DNA of 64,000 nt from Sphingomonas hengshuiensis (GTDB lineage: Bacteria; Pseudomonadota; Alphaproteobacteria; Sphingomonadales; Sphingomonadaceae): positions 62,001 to 126,000 of the forward strand of contig QFNF01000001.1 in NCBI GenBank assembly GCA_003240755.1, read 5' to 3'. Positions 56,658-64,000 of this stretch are shown here, one piece after another. Numbering within the stretch: position 1 is the first letter of the stretch; the number at the start of each line of letters is the position of its first letter. The notes below the pieces were generated by a model, which saw only the letters and a program-made list of their open reading frames with translations, was not told the origin of the DNA and ran no database searches. The position numbers and the translations under genes are program-made.

Positions 56658-57652
56658 CGATGAACGACGAGACCATCCCGCGCGTGAAGACCCGCTACGC
56701 CGCCTTTGCCGACAACCCGCCGCCGGGGCGGAGCGGTCGGGTGATGTTCGCCGGTGTCGATGGCCTCGACGTGTACAACATCTCCGCGCCGTTCCGGTCG
56801 GCCGGGCGCACGGTGATCGCCGGGCGGGTCGAGGCGCGCGACAGCGAACATTCGACCGCGATCTTCTTCGAGGAAGCGGGCGGCGTGTGGCATCCGGTCG
56901 ACGGCGCGCCGCGTTTCGCGCTGCAGGACCCGTTCGTCACCTTCATCGGCGGCGAACTGGTGTTCGGCGGGGTCGAGGTGCGCTTCGGCGCGGGCGAGCC
57001 CGAATGGTGGACGGTGTTCCATCGCGGCCCCGACATCTTCGACCTGAAGCTGTTCTTTGCCGGACCGCAGGGGATGAAGGACATCCGCCTGTGCGAACTG
57101 GCCGATGGCCGTATCGGGGTGTTCACCCGCCCGCGCGGCAGAAAGGGCGGGCGCGGCACGATCGGCTATACCGAGGTCGCATCGCTGGATGCGCTCGGCA
57201 TCGAGGCGATCGACGCCGCGCCGATGCTCACGGGCATGTTCCACCCGCTCGACTGGGGCGGGGTGAACGAGGCGCATCTGCTGGCGAATGGCGAGGTCGG
57301 ACTGATCGCGCATATCGCCTATTTCGAGGACGATACGATGTACAGCCTGCGGCATTACTACGCCGCCGCCTTCGTGTTCGACCCGGCGAGCCATGGCTGG
57401 CGCGACCTCGCCATCCTTGCCGGGCGCGGCCAGTTCGCGCCGGGGGCCGCCAAGCGCCCCGATCTGGTGGACGTCGTATTCTCCTCCGGCATCGACGTGG
57501 CTGGCGGCGTCACCCGCCTGTATGCCGGCACCTCGGATGCCGAGGCGCATTGGGTCGAGATCCCCTATCCCTTCGACGTGCCGCTTGCCCGCGCCACGGC
57601 CACCAGCGACGTTTCGACGTTGATCGTACCGGAACAGCGCCTACAGGCATGA
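56654..57652 (+). CDS. DUF1861 family protein
   Basis: 332 residues, no signal peptide. The recognisable pattern is VDGLDVYNISAPF, IAGRVEARDSEHSTAIFFEE, LQDPFVTFIGGELVFGGVEV, a GPQGMKDIRLCELADGRIGVFTRP-like block and WGGVNEAHLLANGEVGLIAHIAYF. These read like blades of a beta-propeller and loosely resemble GH43/GH130 architecture. The DUF1861 family has, to my knowledge, no well-established biochemical role. It is coupled to the GH130 gene and the reductase by ATGA overlaps on both sides, so all three probably act on the same imported sugar. Confidence 0.85.
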   Translation: MTMNDETIPRVKTRYAAFADNPPPGRSGRVMFAGVDGLDVYNISAPFRSAGRTVIAGRVEARDSEHSTAIFFEEAGGVWHPVDGAPRFALQDPFVTFIGGELVFGGVEVRFGAGEPEWWTVFHRGPDIFDLKLFFAGPQGMKDIRLCELADGRIGVFTRPRGRKGGRGTIGYTEVASLDALGIEAIDAAPMLTGMFHPLDWGGVNEAHLLANGEVGLIAHIAYFEDDTMYSLRHYYAAAFVFDPASHGWRDLAILAGRGQFAPGAAKRPDLVDVVFSSGIDVAGGVTRLYAGTSDAEAHWVEIPYPFDVPLARATATSDVSTLIVPEQRLQA

Positions 57653-58542
57653 CGATGCTGACCATCGATCCCGCCCCGCGCCCGCTGGGCGCCAGCGACA
57701 TCCGCGTCTCGCCGATCGCCTGGGGCATGTGGCGGCTGAAGGGCAGCGTTCCTAATGCGCGCACGCTGGTGGAGGCGGCGCTGGACGCCGGCATCACGCT
57801 GTTCGACACCGCCGACATCTATGGCGCCGACACGCCGGCCGGCTTCGGATCGGCAGAGGCGCTGTTCGGCGCGGTGCTGGCCGAGGCGCCGTCGCTGCGC
57901 GATCGCATGGTCATCGCGACCAAGGGGGGCATCCGGCCGGGCAATCCCTATCGCAGCGACGCGCCCTATCTTGCGCAGGCCGTCGATGCCTCGCTCGCCC
58001 GGATGCGGATCGAGCGGATCGACCTGTACCAGATCCACCGCCGCGATTTCCTGACCCACCCCCACGAGGTCGCCGCCAGCCTGACGCGCATGGTCGAACA
58101 GGGCAAGGTACGCGGGATCGGCGTGTCGAACCACAGTCCGGCGGAGGTCGATGCGCTGCAGGCGTTCCTCGACCGGCCGATCCTGAGCACCCAGCCCGAA
58201 TTTTCGCCGCTGCAGGTCGCCCCGCTGTACGACGGTACGCTCGATCAGGCGATGGCGCGCGGCATGGCGGTGCTCGGCTGGTCGCCGCTGGGCGGCGGGC
58301 GGCTGACCGACCGCACCCATGCCGCGGGCGCGCTGCTGGCCGAACAGGGGGCGCGCTTCGGCGTCGACGCCGCCACCGCCGCGCTGTCGTGGAGCATGGC
58401 CCACCCCGCGCGGATCATCCCGATCGTCGGATCGCAGACGCCCGAGCGCATCCGCGCCGCCGCCGATGCGGTGCGGGTCGGATGGACCCATGCCGAATGG
58501 TATGCGGTGTTGCAGGCCGGAATGGGCGCGACGCTGCCCTGA
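57649..58542 (+). CDS. Aldo/keto reductase of the glycan operon
   Basis: 297 residues. The catalytic tetrad is in place: Asp53 and Tyr58 (FDTADIYG), Lys92 (ATKGG) and His130 (QIHRRD). VRGIGVSNHSPAEV and a C-terminal cofactor-binding segment ARIIPIVGSQTPERI follow, as in YdhF-like NADPH reductases. It is the last gene of the coupled operon (ATGA overlap with DUF1861), so it may reduce or oxidise the liberated sugar. The substrate is unknown. Confidence 0.9.
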   Translation: MTMLTIDPAPRPLGASDIRVSPIAWGMWRLKGSVPNARTLVEAALDAGITLFDTADIYGADTPAGFGSAEALFGAVLAEAPSLRDRMVIATKGGIRPGNPYRSDAPYLAQAVDASLARMRIERIDLYQIHRRDFLTHPHEVAASLTRMVEQGKVRGIGVSNHSPAEVDALQAFLDRPILSTQPEFSPLQVAPLYDGTLDQAMARGMAVLGWSPLGGGRLTDRTHAAGALLAEQGARFGVDAATAALSWSMAHPARIIPIVGSQTPERIRAAADAVRVGWTHAEWYAVLQAGMGATLP

Positions 58543-58595
58543 GCGAAATCGGCAGCCGCCATGACATGGCGCCCCGGTTCGGCTAGGGCGGGCCG

Positions 58596-58919
58596 GTGCT
58601 TCGCCTCCGCCGCCTCGCCCTGACGCATGACGCAATGGCGGTGGCGGTGATCTGTGTCGCCCTGCTGATGAAGGCGCTGGTGCCGGCGGGGTTCATGCCG
58701 GCGATGATCGATGGCCGCTTCGTCATCGCCCTGTGTTCCGGAACGGAGCCGGTCATGGCACCGCAGGCGATGGCCGGCATGCCGGGCATGGCGGGCATGG
58801 CACAGCATCATGGCGGGCATGACCGGCAGGGCGAACGGCATGACGACAAGCCGCAGCCCATCGCATGCCCGCCGGTCCGGACCGGGCGCATGGCTGCGTC
58901 GCGATCATCAGGGGTAGCT
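58596..58919 (+). pseudogene. DUF2946-like fragment (truncated)
   Basis: The N-terminus LRRLALTHDAMAVAVICVALLMKALVPAGFMPAMIDG is that of DUF2946 membrane proteins, followed by a Met/His-rich stretch (MAGMPGMAGMAQHHGGHDRQ) likely to bind metal. After DDKPQPIACP, where these proteins normally enter a second hydrophobic helix, the sequence turns basic and no helix follows. The frame then runs without a stop into a TonB-receptor-like N-terminus. I read this as a deletion of the DUF2946 C-terminus. Confidence 0.6.
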
Positions 58920-58922
58920 TGC

Positions 58923-59171
58923 ATGAAGATGTTTCCGGCCGCGTCGACGGCCATGCTCTGCCGTGCGCCGTCCGCCCATGCACGGAACGGCGGGGGGCGC
59001 CGCGGCGAACGGCGCGACGCCACCATCATCGTCACCGGCATCACGCCGGGCATTCCGCTCGACCGGATACCGCAGGGTATCCAGGTGCCCGATAAAGAGG
59101 AACTGGCCGGACGGGACGCACCGTGCGCCCTGTCGGTCCGGGTCGGCTCCGCGCCGGGAGGACGGCGATGA
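58923..59171 (+). pseudogene. TonB-dependent receptor N-terminal remnant
   Basis: From the ATG at 58923 the frame gives a signal-peptide-like MKMFPAASTAMLCRAPSAHA, then DATIIVTGITPGIPLDRIPQGIQV, which matches the start of a TonB receptor plug. It continues only to residue 82 and ends GSAPGGRR before the PepSY gene. The rest of a ~700-residue receptor is missing. A PepSY protein directly downstream is the usual neighbour of metal-siderophore receptors, which supports the reading as a collapsed DUF2946-receptor-PepSY locus. Confidence 0.6.
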
Positions 59172-60529
59172 GCGATCCGCGCCTCTATCGCGTCATCTGG
59201 CGCTGGCATTTCTATGCCGGTCTGATCGTCGCGCCGTTCCTGCTGATCCTGAGCGTCACCGGCGCGACCTATCTGTTCAGGGACGAACTGAACGACGCGC
59301 TGATGCCCGGGTTGCAGATCGTCGCGCCGGTCGCGGTGCCGGTCACGCCGTCGCGGATGATCGCGGCGGCGGTCGCATCGGTGCCGGGCGTGGCGACGCG
59401 GATCGACCTGCCCGACGCCGCCGACCGGCCCGCGAAGGTGTGGATCGACGCCGCAACCGGCGAAGCGCGGCAGGTGATGGTCGATCCGGGATCCGCGCGG
59501 GTGCTGGGCAGCTATGTCTATACCCATACGCTGGTCGGGTTCGCCGACGTGATGCACGGTTCGCTGACGTTCGGGCCGTGGGGCGATGCCGTGGTCGAGC
59601 TGGCGGCGTGCTGGGCGCTGATGCTGATCGCGTCGGGGCTGTTCCTGTGGTGGCCGCGCGGACGCCGGTCGCCCGCCGGCGTGCTGTGGCCGAGGTGGCA
59701 TGCGCGCGGACGGATGTTCTGGCGCGACCTGCATGCGGTGACGGGGGTGTGGAGCGTCGCGCTGATCGCGTTCCTGCTGCTGACCGGACTGCCGTGGGCG
59801 GTGGTGCAGGGGCCGCTGGTACGGGGGGTGTTTGCGACGCTCGGCATCGGCAACGAGGCTGCGCGCTTCGGCCGGGTCGCGCCGCAGAGCAAGCCGCTGG
59901 GCACGCTGGGCGGGATGCCGTGGAGCCAGGAGACGATGCCGATGGCGGCGTCCGATCCGGCGCATGCCGGCCATGGCGGCGGCAGCGCCCCTGCGGCGAC
60001 GCCCGATCATGCCGCCGTCGCCGGCACCGACGCCATCGCCGCCAGGGCGCGGGCGGCGGGGATCGTCGGCGGCTATCGCCTGCACCTGCCGTCGGGGCCG
60101 CGCGGCATCTACACCGTGGTGGTGTCGCCGCGCGATCCGGCGGGGCAGCGGACGTTGCAGTTCGATCGGTGGTCGGGGCGGCTGCTGGGCGAGAATGGCT
60201 GGAGCCGCTATGGCATCGGCGCCAAGGCGGTCGAACTGGGCGTGCAGATCCATATGGGCCGCTATTTCGGACGGGCCAACCAGTTGCTGATGCTGATCCC
60301 CTGCATCGCGATCGTGCTGCTGGTCGTCAGCGGAGTGACGATGTGGTGGCGCCGGCGGCCCACGGGACGGCTCGCCGCGCCGCCGCCCGTCAGCGGTGCG
60401 CGGCTGCGCGGGGCGATCACGCTGCTGGTGGTCGCGGGCGTCGTCCTGCCGCTGTTCGGTGCGTCGCTGCTGGTGCTGGCGGCGGTCGATCGGGCGGTGG
60501 TGGCGCTGCGCCGGACGGCCGGGACCTGA
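59168..60529 (+). CDS. PepSY-associated TM-helix membrane protein
   Basis: 453 residues with four main hydrophobic helices. The opening YRVIWRWHFYAGLIVAPFLLILSVTGATYLFRDE is the family signature. AACWALMLIASGLFLWWPRGR and the final GVTMWWRRRPTGR lie at membrane edges. A His/Met-containing periplasmic loop (MAASDPAHAGHGGG, PDHAAV) sits near residues 255-285. Such proteins often accompany TonB siderophore receptors and may act in ferric-complex reduction; the receptor here survives only as a remnant. GGGAGGACGGCG provides the ribosome-binding site. Confidence 0.9.
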   Translation: MSDPRLYRVIWRWHFYAGLIVAPFLLILSVTGATYLFRDELNDALMPGLQIVAPVAVPVTPSRMIAAAVASVPGVATRIDLPDAADRPAKVWIDAATGEARQVMVDPGSARVLGSYVYTHTLVGFADVMHGSLTFGPWGDAVVELAACWALMLIASGLFLWWPRGRRSPAGVLWPRWHARGRMFWRDLHAVTGVWSVALIAFLLLTGLPWAVVQGPLVRGVFATLGIGNEAARFGRVAPQSKPLGTLGGMPWSQETMPMAASDPAHAGHGGGSAPAATPDHAAVAGTDAIAARARAAGIVGGYRLHLPSGPRGIYTVVVSPRDPAGQRTLQFDRWSGRLLGENGWSRYGIGAKAVELGVQIHMGRYFGRANQLLMLIPCIAIVLLVVSGVTMWWRRRPTGRLAAPPPVSGARLRGAITLLVVAGVVLPLFGASLLVLAAVDRAVVALRRTAGT

Positions 60530-60635
60530 TGCCGGTGCACGCGACCGGCGGCAGCGTCCGCCGGTCGACCGCCGCCCGGCGCTGCGACCCGCCACCGCCC
60601 TTGGCACATCCCCTGCCACGCCCCATGTCGAGGCA

Positions 60636-61631
60636 ATGGCCCTTGCCCGCTGGATCACGCCGCACCCGACCGGCATTCACCTGCCCGCGATCGATGTGTG
60701 GATCGACCCGTCCGAACCGGTCGCGCGCGCGCTGGTGACGCACGGCCATGCCGATCATGCGCGCGGCGGGCATGGCGCGGTGTGGGCCACGCCCGAGACG
60801 CTGGCGATCATGGCGGCGCGCTATGGCCCGCAGAACGGCATGCCCGTCGCCTATGGCGAGGGCGTGCGGATGGGCGATTACGCCATATCGTTCGTTCCCG
60901 CCGGCCATGTGCTGGGATCGGCGCAGATCGTCCTCGACCATGCGGGCGAACGCGTCGTGGTGTCGGGCGACTATAAACGCCGGGCCGACCCTACCTGCGC
61001 GCCGTTCCAGCCGGTGCCGTGCGACGTGTTCGTGACCGAGGCGACCTTTGGCCTGCCGGTGTTCCGCCATCCCGAGACGCGCGACGAGATCGACAAGCTG
61101 CTGTCCGCACTGCGGACGGAGCCCGAACGCTGCGTGCTGGTCGGTGCCTATGCGCTGGGCAAGGCGCAGCGGGTCATCGCCGAGGCGCGGGCGATGGGGT
61201 TCGACGATCCGATCTACCTGCACGGCGCGATGCAGCGGCTGTGCGATCTCTATGTCGAGCTGGGCGTGGACCTGGGCGAACTGCGCCCGGCGACCGGGGC
61301 GTCGAAGGCGGAACTGCAGGGGCGGATCATCGTCGCCCCGCCATCGGCGTTGGGCGATCGCTGGTCGCGGCGGCTGCCCGATCCGATCACGGCGATGGCC
61401 AGCGGCTGGATGCGGGTGCGCCAGCGCGCGCGACAACGCGGGGTCGAACTGCCGCTGATCCTGTCCGACCATGCCGACTGGGACGAACTGACGCAGACAC
61501 TGACCGAGATCGCGCCGAGGGAGGTATGGGTGACGCATGGGCGCGAGGACGCGCTGGTCCATTGGTGCATGACGCGGCAGATCCGGGCGCGTGCGCTCGA
61601 CTTGGTCGGATTCGAGGATGAGGATGATTGA
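60636..61631 (+). CDS. Ligase-associated DNA exonuclease (MBL/beta-CASP fold)
   Basis: 331 residues. The metallo-beta-lactamase motif THGHADHARGG supplies zinc ligands near residues 35-45; VPAGHVLGSAQIVLDH, SGDYKRRADPTCAPF, HGAMQRLCDLYVELG and the late ILSDHADWDEL are typical. These enzymes are usually encoded beside an ATP-dependent DNA ligase and a helicase in a DNA-repair module. Neither is next to it here. The ATG at 60636 gives MALARWITPHPTGIHL, the usual N-terminus. Confidence 0.92.
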   Translation: MALARWITPHPTGIHLPAIDVWIDPSEPVARALVTHGHADHARGGHGAVWATPETLAIMAARYGPQNGMPVAYGEGVRMGDYAISFVPAGHVLGSAQIVLDHAGERVVVSGDYKRRADPTCAPFQPVPCDVFVTEATFGLPVFRHPETRDEIDKLLSALRTEPERCVLVGAYALGKAQRVIAEARAMGFDDPIYLHGAMQRLCDLYVELGVDLGELRPATGASKAELQGRIIVAPPSALGDRWSRRLPDPITAMASGWMRVRQRARQRGVELPLILSDHADWDELTQTLTEIAPREVWVTHGREDALVHWCMTRQIRARALDLVGFEDEDD

Positions 61632-61793
61632 GCGGGCGGGGCGGTGATGCGGTTGTCCGGCGCTGGTTCGCTACGGGATGCCGCGCCCGATGCCCCGGTC
61701 CGGCGGGTATGCCGCGACCTTGCCGAACGGCAGGCATATGCGTCCCATGACCGATGCTGACGAGACAAAGTCCGCCGGGAAGCGTCGTCCGGT

Positions 61794-62516
61794 TCAGAAG
61801 CGGAAGGCGGTACCCACGTACACGGCCTGGCTCTCCCGACGGTCGGGCGCGACCCGCAGCATGCGTTCGCGATCGGTACGGGCGCGCGCGCCGGCGGTCA
61901 CGTCGAGGTTGCGCGTCAGCTTGTACGACCCGCCGGTATCGAGCGAATAGCCCGACATGTCGGTCATCATCTTCGGCTGGTCGGCCGATGCATGATCGCC
62001 GTTGGCGACGACGCGCCCGTTCGGCTTGCGCGGCGTGTAGGGGACGCCCAGCGCCAGCGGATCGCGGGTGCCCGGCTGGCCGAGGTCGAGGCGCGTCAGG
62101 TCGCCCGACAGCGCCATCCGCTTCAGCCCCGACGCCATGCCCAGATTATAGGCGAGCGGGTTCAGCGCGGGCATGGTGGTCACGGCGGCGGCGCGGTCGG
62201 TCGGGCGTTCGGCCTGCAACGTCGCGCTGCGTACCGCGATCTTGATCGCGCGGCTGCCGATCACGGTGCCTTCGGACGGCGTGAACTGGAACCCGGTCGG
62301 GTTGAGCGCGGTCCGCGACAGCGCGGCGGCGAGTCGCGGGTCGGCCGATGCGGGGGTGAACGACCCGAAACCGCCCAGCGGCATCCGGTCCATGTCGAGA
62401 CGCTTGAGGACGCGCGGCGCACGCTGCTCCTGCGCGAACAGGGCAGGCGACGCACCGAGTCCGGCGGCGATCATTGCCCCCAGTCCGATGCCAGCCAAAA
62501 TCCTGCGACCCGTCAT
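61794..62516 (-). CDS. Exported protein of unknown function
   Basis: 240 residues. A signal peptide (ILAGIGLGAMIAAGLGASPALFAQ) precedes a Met/Leu/Pro-rich body with RMPLGGFGSFTPASADPRL, LGVPYTPRKPNGRVVANGDHAS and a C-terminal SGYSLDTGGSYKLTRNLDVTAG ... AVYVGTAFRF. The alternating polar/aromatic tail ending in Phe suggests a small outer-membrane beta structure. No named family is recognised. The start has GAGGAAAGAC as ribosome-binding site; an in-frame GTG four codons upstream would overlap it. It is divergent from the DUF3576 gene. Confidence 0.75.
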   Translation of the reverse strand: MTGRRILAGIGLGAMIAAGLGASPALFAQEQRAPRVLKRLDMDRMPLGGFGSFTPASADPRLAAALSRTALNPTGFQFTPSEGTVIGSRAIKIAVRSATLQAERPTDRAAAVTTMPALNPLAYNLGMASGLKRMALSGDLTRLDLGQPGTRDPLALGVPYTPRKPNGRVVANGDHASADQPKMMTDMSGYSLDTGGSYKLTRNLDVTAGARARTDRERMLRVAPDRRESQAVYVGTAFRF

Positions 62517-62739
62517 GTCTTTCCTCACTCCCCGCCAATGGCGCTAACACGATTCGGTTGCGTGTATCCACCGCGTGCCGTCGCTTTCCCGGTCACTGTT
62601 GCATCGAACACACATATTTGTCGGACCAACGGCGTCGGGCGTCCGGATGCCGCCCGCACCAACCCGCTTGCCGCGTCCGCGCCACCTCCTATAGAAGCGC
62701 TCCGAACTGCCCTATTGGCCTGTAGTCAAGGAACCGCCG

Positions 62740-63174
62740 ATGAACCGCCCGCTGCTGATCGCGTTGCTGGCAACGCTTGCCCTGCCGATGGCCGCGTGCA
62801 GCGGGGGCAAGGGGCGCGTCGCGGGCGACCTCGCCGCGTCGAAGGTGACGACGATCGGCGTCAACAGCTATCTGTGGCGCGCCAGCCTCGACACGCTGTC
62901 GTTCATGCCGCTGACCCAGACCGATTCGAACGGTGGCGTCATCGTCACCGACTGGTACGTCAACCCGGCGACCCCGACCGAGCGGACCAAGGTGACGGTC
63001 ACGATCCTCGACCAGGACCTGCGCGCCGATGCGCTGCGCGTCGCCGCGCTGCGCCAGGTGAACCAGAACGGCCAGTGGATCGAGGCGCCGGTCGCCGCCG
63101 CCACCGTCCAGAAGCTGGAAGACATCATCCTGACCCGCGCCCGCGACCTGCGCCGCGGCGCCATCACGGGCTGA
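62740..63174 (+). CDS. DUF3576 lipoprotein
   Basis: 144 residues. The lipobox LPMAAC gives Cys20. The DUF3576 body follows: [42 protein letters not shown] and [21 protein letters not shown]. The family is an alphaproteobacterial envelope lipoprotein of unknown role. It is consistently encoded directly upstream of leuS, as here, with a 10-base gap. Confidence 0.93.
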   Translation: MNRPLLIALLATLALPMAACSGGKGRVAGDLAASKVTTIGVNSYLWRASLDTLSFMPLTQTDSNGGVIVTDWYVNPATPTERTKVTVTILDQDLRADALRVAALRQVNQNGQWIEAPVAAATVQKLEDIILTRARDLRRGAITG

Positions 63175-63184
63175 ACCGACGATC

Positions 63185-64000
63185 ATGACTCCGCGTTTTT
63201 CGCCGGCCGAGGCCGATGCGCGCTGGCAGGCGGCGTGGGACGATGCCCGGACCTTCGTCGCCGACGATGCGTCGCCCCGCCCCAAGCGCTACGTCCTCGA
63301 GATGTTCCCCTATCCGTCGGGGCGCATCCATATGGGGCATGTCCGCAACTATACGATGGGCGACGTGCTGGCGCGGTTCCTGCGGATGACCGGGCATGAG
63401 GTGCTCCACCCGATGGGGTGGGATGCGTTCGGCATGCCGGCCGAGAATGCGGCGATGGAGAAGAAGGTCCATCCGGGGCAGTGGACCTATGCCAATATCG
63501 CGGCGATGAAGGCGCAGTTGAAGCGCCTTGGCCTCGCCTTCGACTGGAGCCGCGAATTCGCGACCTGCGATCCCGACTATTACGGCCACGAACAGGCGCT
63601 GTTCCTCGAACTGCTGAAGGGCGGTCTGGTCTATCGCCGGGAATCGGCGGTCAACTGGGACCCGGTCGACATGACCGTGCTGGCCAACGAACAGGTGATC
63701 GACGGGCGCGGCTGGCGTTCGGGCGCGCTGGTCGAGAAGCGCAAGCTGAGCCAGTGGTTCCTCCGGATCACCGACTTCGCCGACGACCTGCTCGACGGCC
63801 TGGGCAGCCTCGACCAGTGGCCCGACAAGGTCCGGTTGATGCAGGAGAACTGGATCGGCAAGTCGGAAGGGCTGCAATTCGCGTTCCAGCCGGTCAAGCC
63901 GTTCGATCAGCAGATCGAGGTCTATTCGACGCGTCCCGACACGATCTTCGGCGCGAGCTTCGTCGCGATCGCCGCCGATCATCCGATCGCGCGGGCGCTG
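63185..64000 (+). CDS. leuS: Leucyl-tRNA synthetase, N-terminal part (partial)
   Basis: 272 codons are present before the window ends, with no stop. It charges tRNA(Leu). The class I HIGH motif is HMGH (residues 49-52) in [41 protein letters not shown] and the start of the editing domain ([21 protein letters not shown]) follow. The full protein would be about 830-860 residues. It is coupled to the DUF3576 gene. Confidence 0.96.
   Translation, partial: MTPRFSPAEADARWQAAWDDARTFVADDASPRPKRYVLEMFPYPSGRIHMGHVRNYTMGDVLARFLRMTGHEVLHPMGWDAFGMPAENAAMEKKVHPGQWTYANIAAMKAQLKRLGLAFDWSREFATCDPDYYGHEQALFLELLKGGLVYRRESAVNWDPVDMTVLANEQVIDGRGWRSGALVEKRKLSQWFLRITDFADDLLDGLGSLDQWPDKVRLMQENWIGKSEGLQFAFQPVKPFDQQIEVYSTRPDTIFGASFVAIAADHPIARAL

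Overview
The window is GC-rich, gene-dense chromosome from an alphaproteobacterium, most probably a sphingomonad (Sphingomonas or a close relative). This rests on gene content and order: aroQ-accB-accC, a fused ThiS-ThiG, DUF1476-BolA-Grx4, a HIG1-type twin-TM protein, a large TonB-dependent receptor beside a sugar locus, and short palindromic intergenic repeats of a type I associate with sphingomonads. I see no phage, transposase, CRISPR array, tRNA or rRNA. Both ends cut genes: gluQ on the left and leuS on the right.

Layout. 1-6.2 kb: end of gluQ, a twin-TM protein, a PduO-type cobalamin adenosyltransferase, the ergothioneine pair egtB-egtD with an exported EEP-family nuclease/phosphatase, a DUF1176 lipoprotein and a 3-hydroxyacyl-CoA dehydrogenase. 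6.2-15 kb: a repeat-bearing gap, yggT, argB, a queuosine-precursor transporter, a NupC-type nucleoside transporter, an orphan Hpt protein, bacterioferritin with a 56-residue bacterioferritin-associated ferredoxin, a DUF418 membrane protein and purL. 15-21.7 kb: a small exported protein, a phospholipase-D-type enzyme, arsC, accC-accB-aroQ, thiS-thiG and a CsbD protein. 22-30.3 kb: a TPP enzyme, a two-subunit CoA-transferase with a HAD lipoprotein phosphatase between its subunits, leuC-small peptide-leuD, a quinone oxidoreductase and the DUF1476-bolA-grxD operon. 30.6-35.6 kb: a BlaI/BlaR1 pair, an MBL hydrolase, DUF4230 and nadA. 35.7-45.6 kb: a czcCBA-type metal efflux operon with a His-rich periplasmic protein, a LysR regulator and astC-astD. 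45.7-58.5 kb: a glycan-uptake locus. 58.6-64 kb: remnants of a DUF2946 protein and a TonB receptor, a PepSY protein, a ligase-associated exonuclease, an exported protein of unknown function, a DUF3576 lipoprotein and leuS.

The most interesting part is the glycan locus at 45.7-58.5 kb. An outer-membrane TonB receptor, a LacI regulator translationally coupled to an ABC ATPase, and a divergent seven-gene operon lie together. The operon encodes an exported helical-toroid protein, a sugar-binding lipoprotein, two permeases, a GH130 enzyme, a DUF1861 protein and an aldo/keto reductase, and most junctions are ATGA/GTGA overlaps. Palindromes sharing the core GTTTAACGAT overlap predicted promoters of both the receptor and the operon. 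This predicts one LacI regulon that carries a beta-mannoside-like oligosaccharide from the outer membrane to cytoplasmic phosphorolysis or hydrolysis. The substrate and the roles of the toroid protein, DUF1861 and the reductase are not settled by sequence.

Most other genes are core metabolism. Very long open frames opposite purL, the RND pump gene and the TonB receptor gene are GC-driven shadows and were excluded.
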